The notes under the pieces are model-generated. The model worked only from the letters and a program-made list of their open reading frames with translations, was not told the origin of the DNA and searched no databases. Shown piece by piece: positions 43,634-52,811 of a stretch of DNA of 64,000 nt (the first letter of the stretch is position 1; every line of letters begins with the position of its first letter). Origin of the DNA: Pseudoroseicyclus aestuarii (lineage in GTDB: Bacteria; Pseudomonadota; Alphaproteobacteria; Rhodobacterales; Rhodobacteraceae). The stretch spans positions 35,606 to 99,605 of the forward strand of contig NZ_QJTE01000005.1 of the NCBI RefSeq assembly GCF_003217255.1. Direction: 5' to 3'. The position numbers and the translations under genes are program-made.

Positions 43634-46045
43634 ATGATGTCATATCCGTCCTCCCCGCTTTCCCAAGGCCACCCGGCGGCACGAGATGTCCCGCCCCGCG
43701 GGTCCCGGGCCTTGCTGCAAAGGATAGTCGTCATGCTGATCTCACTCATGCTGGGTCAGGGCGCTTTGGCGCAGACCGCAGGGGCGCCTGCGCCCGCACC
43801 GGGCGGCACGATTGGCTCCGGCGGAGTGGTGGATCCCGACACCGCGACCGGATCCCTGGCCTTTCCGCAGGACAACGCCCTGGCCGGTGTCGAAACCGCG
43901 CTGGTTCTGCGCCAGCCTGCGCAGGACGGGTGGTTCCGCATGTGGGATGGCGACGGTGCGCTGTTCGCGGTGGTGCGCATCCCGCCCGAATCCAGCTATC
44001 GCAATGAAGAGTATCGCATCGTGGATGGTATCGCGAAGCCGGGGCAGGAAAGCTTCCTGCGCTTCTACGGCGGCGCAATGGGCCTTAGCGATAAGCGCCG
44101 CCGCTTCCGCGGCCAGCTCGCGACATCCGGCATCCAGCCCGAAAGCGCGCCCTTGACCGAGGATGCCGCGCTGGTGGTCTTTCGCCGCGAGGGGCGCCGC
44201 GCCTATGTCGATTGGTATTCCCTGCAGGACGGGGCGCGCCACGCAGGCGAGGGCGACGGCACCATCTACCAGTCTCAGCCGGTTCCGTCCGATCCGACCG
44301 GCTACGAGATCTACGTAGGGGCCGATACGGCCGAGGCCGGAACCGGCACCGCCTGGCCCGGCGAGGTCGCAATGGTGGGCTATGTAGACGGGGCGATCCC
44401 CGAAGAGGACTGGCGGGCCATTGCGCTCGGCACCGATCCGGCGGCGGTGCTGCCGGTTGAGACGCTGCGCTGGTTCCGCGCCTTCGACGGCACTGAGGCA
44501 AGCCTCGCCGCGCCCGACTGGGCGACGGCGGACAGGACCCTGCCGATGAGCCCCTGGGGCGGGGCCGGACTGCGGCCGGGCAGCGACTTTCTCCGGCAGG
44601 ACAGGGACCGCTGGCTGCTGCCGGATATTCTGGATGACGGCATGGTCTTCGGCCTGGCGCCGGGCGAGACGGCGCGGTCGGTACGCTTTTCGGGCACCGC
44701 GAAAGGACGCAGCGGCACGGTTGAGGTGCGGGTCTTCGATCAGGCGACCGGGGAGGTGGTCCTAGACTGGACCGCGCTGGGGCCTGTCGGCGACGGCTGG
44801 TCCGGCAGCGTCACGGTGCCGAAATCCTCGGGTGGCTGGGTCGCGGCGCAGGTCCGCACCACCGACGATCCCGAGGATGTCGTGGACATGCGCAGCCGTT
44901 GGGGCGTGGGGTACAAGATCATGCAGCTGGGCCAGTCGCAGACCTCGATCTACCTCGAATCCTCCGCTCTTGGCCTTGCACCGGTCAGTCGCGGCACGGC
45001 CTCCTACGTGACGACAGATGTTCCGACCGGGAATGCGCCGCAGATGCAGGTCGAGATGCTGGGGGCCTGGCCGCGCGACGGGTTGGGCGCCTTCCTCGAC
45101 CAGCTGCGGGTCTTCGATCCGGCGACCCCGATCATGGTGATCGATGCCGCGATCAACGGCACCGGGCCGGACCAGCTGATGGATGACGGCGACAGCGGGC
45201 GGGACTGGGCGATCCTGCAGGAGAAGCTGGATCACGTGGGCAATGACGTCTCTGTCGTGGTGATGAACTGGGCGACGCAGGGATGGCGCGACAGCCAGAA
45301 CGATGCGGCAGAAACGCTCGAGGCGCTGATCCACGGGACCGGCGGCTATGCCGCCCAGAGCGACCATTCCCTCGATGCGGCCCTGCGGCCCGGATACGGC
45401 TTTGCGCTTTCCCCGGCTTCTCGGCAGTCTACAGGAGGACATGAGGCGGTGCGGATGGAGCAGATCGCCTATGCCCATACCGATCCCGTCGTAACGGTCG
45501 GCCCGCCGGTCGCCGATTTCCACATCGGCGGCGACGGCACGCATCAAAGCAGCAGCTATGACGGAAACGGCCAGAACCCGAACCGCATCTTCGGCCAGCG
45601 GCAGGCCATTGCCGTCGCAGGGGCGCTGTCCCTGCCCGGGGTGCCGCAGCACCCTCATTTCACCGGGGCCGCGCGTGACGAAGAGACCCTCACGGTTTCC
45701 GTCGCCCTGCCGAATGGTGGCCACCTCACCGCGCCCGGCCCCCTGCGCAACTGGGAGGTGAGCGAGGGGACAGGCTGGAGCTCTACCGGCTTCACGGCCG
45801 CGATATCGGGTAATGCCGTGGCCCTGACGAAGGACGAGGGCGCCTGGCCGCCGGGAGTCAGGGTGCGCTATCTGGCCAATGGTGAGCAGCGCAGGGATCC
45901 GACCGATGCGAGCCAGGAGGCCGCGGTCATCGCCGGAATGCTCTATGAAAGCTGGGACGGCGATGTGCTGGGGCTCGGAATGCCCGTGATGGGCCAGGTG
46001 CAGGACGGGCAGTGGATGCCCGAGTTTACGGCGACGGCGCCCTAG
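43634..46045 (+). CDS. large exported protein with SGNH/acetylesterase-like domain
   Basis: 803 residues from ATG 43634, with AAGGAG just upstream. Residues about 25-47 form a signal or membrane segment (LLQRIVVMLISLMLGQGALAQ). Two beta-rich lectin- or jelly-roll-like regions follow (about 80-260 and 330-420). Residues about 425-660 look like a sialate-O-acetylesterase-type SGNH domain: IMQLGQSQ (block I serine), IDAAINGTGPD, VVMNWATQGW, and GGDGTHQSS (Asp/His block). Blocks II and III are weak, so the call is moderate. It may remove O-acetyl groups from the exopolysaccharide. It follows the spike-base gene and could be its fibre partner, but the export signal argues against a virion protein. 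Confidence 0.6.
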   Translation: MMSYPSSPLSQGHPAARDVPPRGSRALLQRIVVMLISLMLGQGALAQTAGAPAPAPGGTIGSGGVVDPDTATGSLAFPQDNALAGVETALVLRQPAQDGWFRMWDGDGALFAVVRIPPESSYRNEEYRIVDGIAKPGQESFLRFYGGAMGLSDKRRRFRGQLATSGIQPESAPLTEDAALVVFRREGRRAYVDWYSLQDGARHAGEGDGTIYQSQPVPSDPTGYEIYVGADTAEAGTGTAWPGEVAMVGYVDGAIPEEDWRAIALGTDPAAVLPVETLRWFRAFDGTEASLAAPDWATADRTLPMSPWGGAGLRPGSDFLRQDRDRWLLPDILDDGMVFGLAPGETARSVRFSGTAKGRSGTVEVRVFDQATGEVVLDWTALGPVGDGWSGSVTVPKSSGGWVAAQVRTTDDPEDVVDMRSRWGVGYKIMQLGQSQTSIYLESSALGLAPVSRGTASYVTTDVPTGNAPQMQVEMLGAWPRDGLGAFLDQLRVFDPATPIMVIDAAINGTGPDQLMDDGDSGRDWAILQEKLDHVGNDVSVVVMNWATQGWRDSQNDAAETLEALIHGTGGYAAQSDHSLDAALRPGYGFALSPASRQSTGGHEAVRMEQIAYAHTDPVVTVGPPVADFHIGGDGTHQSSSYDGNGQNPNRIFGQRQAIAVAGALSLPGVPQHPHFTGAARDEETLTVSVALPNGGHLTAPGPLRNWEVSEGTGWSSTGFTAAISGNAVALTKDEGAWPPGVRVRYLANGEQRRDPTDASQEAAVIAGMLYESWDGDVLGLGMPVMGQVQDGQWMPEFTATAP

Positions 46046-46052
46046 GGGCGCC
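46036..46052. terminator. palindrome carrying the stop codons of two convergent genes
   Basis: Seven-bp stem GGCGCCC / GGGCGCC with loop TAG. TAG at 46043-46045 ends the plus-strand gene, and the reverse complement at 46044-46042 (also TAG, from CTAG) ends the minus-strand VPLPA gene. A compact bidirectional end; no T tract. Confidence 0.5.
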
Positions 46053-46671
46053 GCGTCCCGGTGTCTTTACCTCTGCTCCGGCGTTGCAGGCTGGCCGCCG
46101 CGCCGCCCAAGGCCAGAGCGGCGGCCAGTAACGGCAGGCTGGCGGGCAGCGGCACCGAGGCGACGGACACGACCGACCGGGTCCAGGTCCCGGGCCCCTC
46201 GGCGAGGTAGAAGTGCCCGTCCAGCGAACCCTCGGCGAATTCGTCGCTGCCCCATGTCGCCATCCGCAGCTCGGTCGTGCCCCAATCCTCGAAGATGTCC
46301 CAGTCGGCAACCATGCCGTCGGCGTCGAAGCCCAGGATGAAGGAGACGTAGCTGGTGGGCATGCGGTATCGCACGGCATTGCTGGCCGCGTTCGTCGCCG
46401 GCACGGATTGCGACAGCAGCAGATCGCCGCCCGCCTTGATCTGCACGGCGCTGCCATTGGCCACGATCTGGCGGTCGTTCAGCCCTCCCGGCAGGGTGTC
46501 GAGGTCGACCTGAAGAAAGAAGTTCCCCTGCCGCTCGATGGTGCTGCTGTAGACCGTCTCGTCGGTGACGAAGTCCTTCATCGGGCCGGGGTTGTATTCG
46601 AACCTGACCGTGGCCGCGGTGGCGGAGGTTGCGGTGAGAGCAAGTAGCGCGATTGCAAAAGCTTGTAGCAT
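46042..46671 (-). CDS. VPLPA-CTERM sorting-domain protein
   Basis: 209 residues from ATG 46671, where a signal peptide begins (MLQAFAIALLALTATSATAA). The mature part is a beta-rich domain without recognised function (FEYNPGPMKDFVTDETVYSS, FFLQVDLDTLPGGLNDRQ). The C-terminus is a VPLPA-CTERM signal: SVPLPASLPLLAAALALGG, a hydrophobic helix, then SLQRR basic residues. Such proteins are cut and anchored by the exosortase XrtD in Rhodobacterales and others. The exosortase/EpsI gene at 62785 is the likely enzyme. Its stop is shared in a palindrome with the convergent gene at 43634. Confidence 0.9.
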   Translation of the reverse strand: MLQAFAIALLALTATSATAATVRFEYNPGPMKDFVTDETVYSSTIERQGNFFLQVDLDTLPGGLNDRQIVANGSAVQIKAGGDLLLSQSVPATNAASNAVRYRMPTSYVSFILGFDADGMVADWDIFEDWGTTELRMATWGSDEFAEGSLDGHFYLAEGPGTWTRSVVSVASVPLPASLPLLAAALALGGAAASLQRRSRGKDTGTRRP

Positions 46672-46814
46672 CTTGGTCTTGACCCCGTGCAGGTATTCTA
46701 CTTCTGGCGCGTCTGGATCCAAGGCTTCTGTCTTGACGCTCAAAATATGCAGGTGGCTAATCAATGTGTTGTGGCAAAGCACGTTGTGCCTTTTTAAGGG
46801 TTAATTGACCGGCC

Positions 46815-47903
46815 ATGCATTTGCCAAGTAGAAAGACGACGACCATGAGCTTGAAATCCCGGGTCCGCAGGGCCGTGTCGCTACAGGCGTGGAGGTCCAC
46901 CAGGTCTGACGTGTCGCACGCCGGTCCGCCACCGGATGTGGGCAAGTTCCACCACGTCCATCTCATCGATACTGCGACCGCGTCCGACAACGTTGGCGAC
47001 GAGATCATCGGCGACGAAGCACGCCGCCACATCGACAGCCTCTTTCCCATGGCATACCTGTCCAGTTCCGCAGGTCACGACGGTCTGGGCGCGTCAAGCC
47101 GGCAGCTTGTGCGCAGTGCGACCCTCGCCCTGCTGATCGGGACCAATGCCCTGTCTCCGCGTCGGCAGATGGGCGGCACCTTCATCTGGCACGTGGCGCC
47201 ACAAGACGTCGATCTGCTGGCGGGCAAGGTCGTCCTGTTCGGAGTCGGGGCAAACCGCGATTTCGATCAAGTCGATCCGGAACAGCGCGATCTGCTGCAG
47301 AAATTGCTTTCCCGTGATCACCTGCATTCCGTTCGGGACGAAACAGGGCTGAAACTGCTCAAGGCGGTGGGGCGCGAGGGCATCAACACCAGCTGCCCGA
47401 CCCTGTGGCGCTATGCGTCGGCGCCCCCCGAGGTGCCGCAGACCTCTTCCGACACCGTGGTGTTCACCCTGACGGCGCACAAGCCTGACCCGATTGACGC
47501 CCGCTTCATCGAAATCCTTCGGGCACGCTACAAGCGGCTGCGGTTCTGGCCGCAGCAGCCGCGCGATATGACCTATCTCGAAAGTCTGGGTCCGACCGAG
47601 GGGATCGAGATCATCGGCCCTTCGCTGCATGCCTACGATGCCGCGCTCGCGGAGACGCGCTGTGACGTCATCGGTACCAGGCTGCATGGCTGCATTCGCG
47701 GCCTCTCGCACGGTCGCCGGATTCTCGTGATCGCGATCGACAACAGGGCGCGCGACATCGGCGCGGAGACGGGTCTGCCGGTGGTGACCCGAGCCGACGT
47801 GCCCAGGGACCTGGAGTCGCGTATCGACACCGGTTTCGCCACGGGCCTTTCCGTCGATCCTGAGCCGATCCAGAGGTTTCTGTCCCAGTTCAGATCCAGC
47901 TGA
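46815..47903 (+). CDS. polysaccharide pyruvyl transferase family protein
   Basis: 362 residues. Family features: DNVGDEIIGDEARRH near the N-terminus, VVLFGVGANRDF, HLHSVRDETGLKLLKAVG, TLTAHKPDP, and the C-terminal CDVIGTRLHGCIRGLSHGR. These enzymes add ketal-linked pyruvate from phosphoenolpyruvate to sugars, giving the polymer negative charge; a few relatives have other roles. Start ATG 46815; ATG 46845 is possible. It is divergent from the VPLPA gene and convergent with the GT4 at 47914. Confidence 0.88.
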   Translation: MHLPSRKTTTMSLKSRVRRAVSLQAWRSTRSDVSHAGPPPDVGKFHHVHLIDTATASDNVGDEIIGDEARRHIDSLFPMAYLSSSAGHDGLGASSRQLVRSATLALLIGTNALSPRRQMGGTFIWHVAPQDVDLLAGKVVLFGVGANRDFDQVDPEQRDLLQKLLSRDHLHSVRDETGLKLLKAVGREGINTSCPTLWRYASAPPEVPQTSSDTVVFTLTAHKPDPIDARFIEILRARYKRLRFWPQQPRDMTYLESLGPTEGIEIIGPSLHAYDAALAETRCDVIGTRLHGCIRGLSHGRRILVIAIDNRARDIGAETGLPVVTRADVPRDLESRIDTGFATGLSVDPEPIQRFLSQFRSS

Positions 47904-47913
47904 CGGAGGGGAG

Positions 47914-49053
47914 CTAAGCCAGTCCTGTCGCGGTGAGGATGCGGTCGCGGGTATGACCATGGGTGAAGCGGGCCTGGACTCTCTCCAGCCCCGCCTCTCC
48001 CATGGTCCGGGCGCGTTCGGGATCGCCGAGGAGCGCGCGGATCGCCTCCGCCATCGCGCCCACATCCCCTTCGTCGACAAGCAGGCCGGTTTCGCCATGG
48101 ATCACAGCCTCTGGAATGCCGCTGTGACGGGTGGCCACGACCGGCAGCGCAGAGGCCATGGCCTCGAGGATCGCGACGGGAAGCCCTTCGGTATCGCCGT
48201 TCTTGGCGATCACGGAATGCTGCATGAACAGGCTGGCTTCCCCGATCACCTTGCTTACCGCCGTGCTCGGCTGCGCCCCGTGGAAGGTGATGCGGTCCGC
48301 CACCCCCAGCTCATGGGCGAGCGCCTGGCAGGACTCGAGAAGCGGGCCGTCCCCGATCATGTCCAGCCATGCCTCCGGATGGGCGGCAGCGGCACGCGCG
48401 AAGGCCGCGATGCTATGTTGCGGGCCTTTCTTCTCGACGAAGCGACCCACGGTGACAATTTTGCCGGTATGCCGGCGCGTTCGGGAGAAGCTGCCCGGAT
48501 CGATGCCGCAGGGGCTGACCGTGATCTTGTCTGCCGGGCATCCCAGGTCGGCGACCCTCTGTGCAAGGTATTGCGATGGCGCGAGAATGCCTGCGGCCTG
48601 CTCGAATAGCCGGTCATAGGCCTGCCGCCAGATCGGATCCTGTGCCAGGGTGGTGGCATCGAAGCCATGGGCATGGGCGTAGAGCGGGACCCCGGCCCGG
48701 TCAGCCGCATCCATGAAACGGACGCCCTCGGTCAGATACTCGGTCAACAGGGCCTGGGCGCCATGCTCTCGCAGAAAGCCTGCTGCCTCGGCGCTGCGCC
48801 GCGCCGGCAGAGAGACCGGCGAGACCCCGGTGAATTTGCGGCGAAGCATTCTGCCTAACCGGCGCGTCCGCGCTTCGAGGCTGCCGCGCGGTGGCGGCAG
48901 AAGGCCGGTCAGGGCCTGGCACCCCATATCCGACAGGTCCTCCCGGGCGCGCGAGAGCAGGATGGTGCGGCCTGGGGCAACGTGGCGGACGTGGTCGCGG
49001 ATGAAGGTGATGGAGGGACCGGTGAAGCTTTCGGCAGCGATGGCGAGGGTCAT
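47914..49053 (-). CDS. family 4 glycosyltransferase
   Basis: 379 residues from ATG 49053. GT-B fold: N-terminal MTLAIAAESFTGPSITFIRD, YAHAHGFDA, ILAPSQYLAQRV, then the donor domain ITVSPCGIDPGSF, VTVGRFVEKKGPQHSIAA, LDMIGDGPLLESC, VADRITFHGAQP, and the E-x7-E motif EGLPVAILEAMASALPVVAT. It transfers a sugar from a nucleotide donor to the lipid-linked oligosaccharide. It starts four bases after the flippase gene on the minus strand, so both are likely co-transcribed. Confidence 0.92.
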   Translation of the reverse strand: MTLAIAAESFTGPSITFIRDHVRHVAPGRTILLSRAREDLSDMGCQALTGLLPPPRGSLEARTRRLGRMLRRKFTGVSPVSLPARRSAEAAGFLREHGAQALLTEYLTEGVRFMDAADRAGVPLYAHAHGFDATTLAQDPIWRQAYDRLFEQAAGILAPSQYLAQRVADLGCPADKITVSPCGIDPGSFSRTRRHTGKIVTVGRFVEKKGPQHSIAAFARAAAAHPEAWLDMIGDGPLLESCQALAHELGVADRITFHGAQPSTAVSKVIGEASLFMQHSVIAKNGDTEGLPVAILEAMASALPVVATRHSGIPEAVIHGETGLLVDEGDVGAMAEAIRALLGDPERARTMGEAGLERVQARFTHGHTRDRILTATGLA

Positions 49054-49057
49054 GGGC

Positions 49058-50617
49058 CTACCTCTTTTGGAGACGCTGGAGGCGTGTCTTGATGAAGCCG
49101 ATCGAGCGCTGGTGGAATTCACGCTGCCTCGAATCCACAAGCAGTATGAGGACGCAGCCCAGCCCGTAGAGCAGGATCGACAGCCCGCCGCCGAGCACGA
49201 TGCGCCACAGCGCCTCGATCTCGTTGCTGGCGCTGGTCGGATCGCCGAGGGCCCGGGCGATCATCGCCGCCACGAGGCTGACAAGGGCGGGACCGGCCGC
49301 GATATGCAGGATGGACCTGGTGGAGACGGGGCTGCCCTTGGTCGCGTAAAGCAGGCAGGGCAGAACCGAGACAAGGCTGGCTACGGCGAAACCCGTTGCC
49401 ACACCGATCGCGCCGTAGGGCAGGCCGATCAGGAAGGCCACCAGAGAGATCGGCAACCGGATGAAGCCCCATTGCGCCATGCGCCGGGTCTGGCCACGGG
49501 TGATGTAGATCCAGCCCGTCGGATTGGCGACGGTCGCGCCATACATCGCGAAGAGCAGGATGAAGAAGATCTGTGCGGACTTGGCCCAATCGGGGCCGTA
49601 GACCAGCATGATGAGAGCGTCCGAGGTCGCCACCATCACGGTGACAAGACCGTAGGAGATGAAGAAGACCGCACTCATCGCCTCGAGCAGGCGCGCGCGC
49701 CAACGCTCTGGCTGGTCCTGCAGGCGCGACAGGGCCGGGATCACCGCGATGGTGATCGGCCCTGAGACCAGCGAGATCGGCAGCATCAGAAGCTGGTAGG
49801 CCCGAGTGTAGAAGCCCAGTTCTCCGGGCCCCCAACGCCAGCCGATCAGCGCGTTGTCGAGGTTTCGGTTGAACCAGTTCGCAAAGGTGAAGAGGGTGAG
49901 GTTGGCGCCGAAGCCTACTGCCGCACGCGCGCCGCCCCAATCGGTGACCCGACTGGGCCGCCAGTCTGTCATGATCCAGGCCAGGACCGTGATCGTCATG
50001 TACTGCGCCCAGAGTCCTGCGACCAGCGCCCAGTAGCCGATATCGGTGCTCAGCCCCAAGCCCACCGCCACGACCAGCGAGGCCGCCTGTCCCGCCACCA
50101 GGTTTCCGCGCGAGGCGCGAAAGCGCATTCGCCGGTCTAGCAGCGCCTTGTGCTGCGCCGACAGCGCGACCAGCGGGATCGTCGCCGACAGAGCCAGAAC
50201 GATGCCCAGCACCCGCGGGTCTCCATAGAACCAGGCCGCCGCCGGCGCCGCGGCCCAGGCGACCAGCATGATCACAACGCCAAGACCGAGGTTGATGAAG
50301 AACAGCGCACTGACGAGGTTCTGGTCGATTGTTTTGCGCTGGACCGTCGCGGTGGTCAGGCCGAGCTCGGTGAAGATGTTGACGAAGCCCGTGACCACCG
50401 CGGCCATCGCGATAAGGCCGAAATCCTCTGGCGCCAGAAGCCGCGCCATGATCCCGGCCTGCGTGATCTGGATGAAGGTCACGGCCAGTTTGGCAATAAT
50501 GCCGATAATGCCGCCGCGGGCGGTGCGGCCGCCGAGCCCCCCCTCGAGATGGCTGGTATCGAGCGCACGCAGGTTGCGCGCGGCGCGGTCGGTCCGGGCA
50601 GGCGGGTCTGACATCAT
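49058..50617 (-). CDS. Wzx-type polysaccharide flippase (MOP superfamily)
   Basis: 519 residues with about 12-14 membrane helices. WzxC-like features: N-terminal ARGGIIGIIAKLAVTFIQIT, GIMARLLAPEDFGLIAMAAV, FTELGLTTATVQRKTIDQN, LGFYTRAYQLLMLPI, ITIAVIPALSRLQ, FISYGLVTVMVATSDALI, and a C-terminal membrane pair. It would move the completed lipid-linked repeat unit across the inner membrane for the polymerase at 39071. ATG 50617 or 50614. The first gene of a set with the GT4 at 47914. Confidence 0.93.
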   Translation of the reverse strand: MMSDPPARTDRAARNLRALDTSHLEGGLGGRTARGGIIGIIAKLAVTFIQITQAGIMARLLAPEDFGLIAMAAVVTGFVNIFTELGLTTATVQRKTIDQNLVSALFFINLGLGVVIMLVAWAAAPAAAWFYGDPRVLGIVLALSATIPLVALSAQHKALLDRRMRFRASRGNLVAGQAASLVVAVGLGLSTDIGYWALVAGLWAQYMTITVLAWIMTDWRPSRVTDWGGARAAVGFGANLTLFTFANWFNRNLDNALIGWRWGPGELGFYTRAYQLLMLPISLVSGPITIAVIPALSRLQDQPERWRARLLEAMSAVFFISYGLVTVMVATSDALIMLVYGPDWAKSAQIFFILLFAMYGATVANPTGWIYITRGQTRRMAQWGFIRLPISLVAFLIGLPYGAIGVATGFAVASLVSVLPCLLYATKGSPVSTRSILHIAAGPALVSLVAAMIARALGDPTSASNEIEALWRIVLGGGLSILLYGLGCVLILLVDSRQREFHQRSIGFIKTRLQRLQKR

Positions 50618-50714
50618 GATGTGGAATTAAACTCGTATCGTCCCCGCCCCAGATCGTACCTCGGGCAAGGGTCGCGAAAAGTCAAACGTGCAGTAGACCC
50701 CCCTCTTGCCGCGG

Positions 50715-52708
50715 CTAGCGGCCGTTCAGAGCCCTGTCGATCTGTGCGGCCAGGGCATCGGCATGGGCAAGGACGTAGCTCGCGGTCAGGTGGTGCGTGT
50801 CGCGGTAGACCAGCAGGCCCTGATCCACCGCCGGACAGGTGGTGGCGGTGCAGTACAAGTCGCTCAGATCGGCATAGGTGACGAGCGGCATGGAGAGCGC
50901 GCCTCCGGGATCCGCCTCGTTCAGGACCGTATCGCGATCGCGATCGCAGTCCTGCGGGGCCTCGGCCCGATCCACGCATTCGACCACGTCGTAGCCAAAC
51001 CAGGGATTGTCGCGCAGGGCGAGGATCGGGATGCCCTGCACGGTGAGGTCGTCCCAGATCGCCGGGTACTGCTCGGGGATGATCTCGTCCGGGCCGCGCC
51101 CCCGGGTCGCAATGGTGATGACCAGGTCCGGGTCGATCTCGATGATGCGCCGGGCGGCCGCGGCGTTCCATCTGTCGCAGATCCGGGGGTACAGGAGGGT
51201 CGGATCCGCAAGAGCGTCATCCGTGAAGGTGCAGCCGCTCTTGGTCATGTTTATGATCCGAAGATCCATCTGCCCGGCAAGGCTTTGCAGGGCAGGCAGC
51301 CATTGCAACGAGTGCGATCCGCCCACCAGAGCCACCTCGGTCCGGCCAGTCTCCTTCCCGTAGATGCATTCCAGCACAGTGTCCTGGGTCAGTCCCTGGT
51401 GGCAGCCGTCGCCGTAAGCCACCGGAATGTCCTGGCGCGCGATGATCGGGTCGGGCAGAGGCCCGGCGGCTTGGGGCACCGGTCCCGGCGCGGCGCGAAA
51501 CGCCGCGAGGGCCTGGCGCGCCGTGGCCTCCTGCCTGTCCAGGACGGCCCGCCATTGCGCCACCGCAGCGACTGCCGGCGTCATCAGAAGAGCACTGGCG
51601 AGAAGAGCCACGATGGGCCGGGGCGCCAGCAGCTTCCAGCGTCGGAACGGCGTTTCGAAAAGGCGCACCGAGACGAAGGCCAGAACTCCGGCCAGGGCGA
51701 TGATGCCAAGCCCCGCCACGAGACCGACCTCGAAGGATCCGGTCTGCATCCGCCAGTAGATCAGCAGGGGCCAGTGCCAGAGGTAGAAGGCGAAGCTGAT
51801 ATCGGCCAGCGCCAGGAGCGGCTTGATCCGGAGCGGCGCGATATCAGCGCCGGCGCGCGCGGTCACGATCAGCCCCGCCGTGGCCAGGACGGGGACCAGT
51901 GCCGCGTAGCCGGGGAACAGCTTCGAGACCGGCATCACGGCGGCGAAGCCGACCAGAGCCACCAGGCACAGGTACCCGAGGATGCGCAGGACCGTCCTGT
52001 TGGCCGTGGGAATGCGGTCGATGTTCAGGGCCAGAAGCGCCCCGATCATGTATTCCCAGCCCCTGGCGAAGCTGTCGAAATAGGCCCATGGCTGGTTTCG
52101 GTCGGTTATGACGATGCTGTATGCGAGCGAACAGACCAGGATTGCCAGAAGCGCCAGGGTCCAGGCCTTTCGCTGCGGATACCCCATGGTGCGCGCCAGG
52201 CGCGCGATGGCCCATAAGACCAGGGGCAGGACCAGATAGTACTGCACCTGCAGCGACAGCGCCCACATCTGCTGGAATGGCGAGACCGAAAGCCCCTGCC
52301 GCAGGTAGTCGGTGCCGGTCCAGGCCAGCCACCAGTTCTCGATGAAGAGAGTCGAGGCGGCGGCATTGTAGATGGTCTCGCGCCAGAGCATCGAGGGAGC
52401 GAAAACCATGCCGGCAAGGATCGTGCCCGTGATCACCAGCATGGCACAGGGCACGATGCGCCGCGCGGTGGAGGCGTAGTATCGCAGCACGTCGCGCAGC
52501 TGCGGCGTCTCCAGCTTCGCGAAGGAGGTGGTCAGGAAGAAGGCTGCGATCACGAAGAAGGCGTCGACGCCGCCCGAGAGCGGTTGAACCAGATGTGGTA
52601 GACGGCGACCAGGAGTGCGGTGACGCTGCGCAGCGCCTGGATCTCGAGGATGTATCCGGAAGCTCTGGTGCTGGCGGGCCCCCTGCGCAGGGCGGGATGA
52701 CCGGCCAT
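50715..52708 (-). pseudogene. OafA-like acyltransferase 3 / SGNH protein, frameshifted
   Basis: Would-be protein of about 664 codons, starting at ATG 52708 with AAGGAG five bases upstream. The N-terminus (YILEIQALRSVTALLVAVYH, IWFN) is acyltransferase-3, but within 52573-52585 one base appears missing, after which the original frame stops and the continuing sequence (SGGVDAFFVIAAFFLTTSFA) is in the next frame. The rest is intact: ten membrane helices and a C-terminal SGNH domain (ALVGGSHSLQWLPAL; YRDTHHL with Asp/His). These proteins O-acetylate polysaccharide. It may be a true mutation or a sequencing error; an ATG at 52553 gives a 612-residue form lacking the catalytic N-terminus. Confidence 0.85.
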
Positions 52709-52811
52709 GGCTGCTCCTTCCGGGTATCTTGAAGTCTTTGATCCTAGGATCTCACCTTTCTGCTACTACAACTAGAGAGATAATTTCAACAATCATTAGC
52801 TGAATGGCGCC

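Noticed and set aside
52553-52708. Acyltransferase starting at ATG 52553
   Set aside because: Lacks the first helix and catalytic His; a frame-shifted upstream N-terminus with a good Shine-Dalgarno explains the sequence better.
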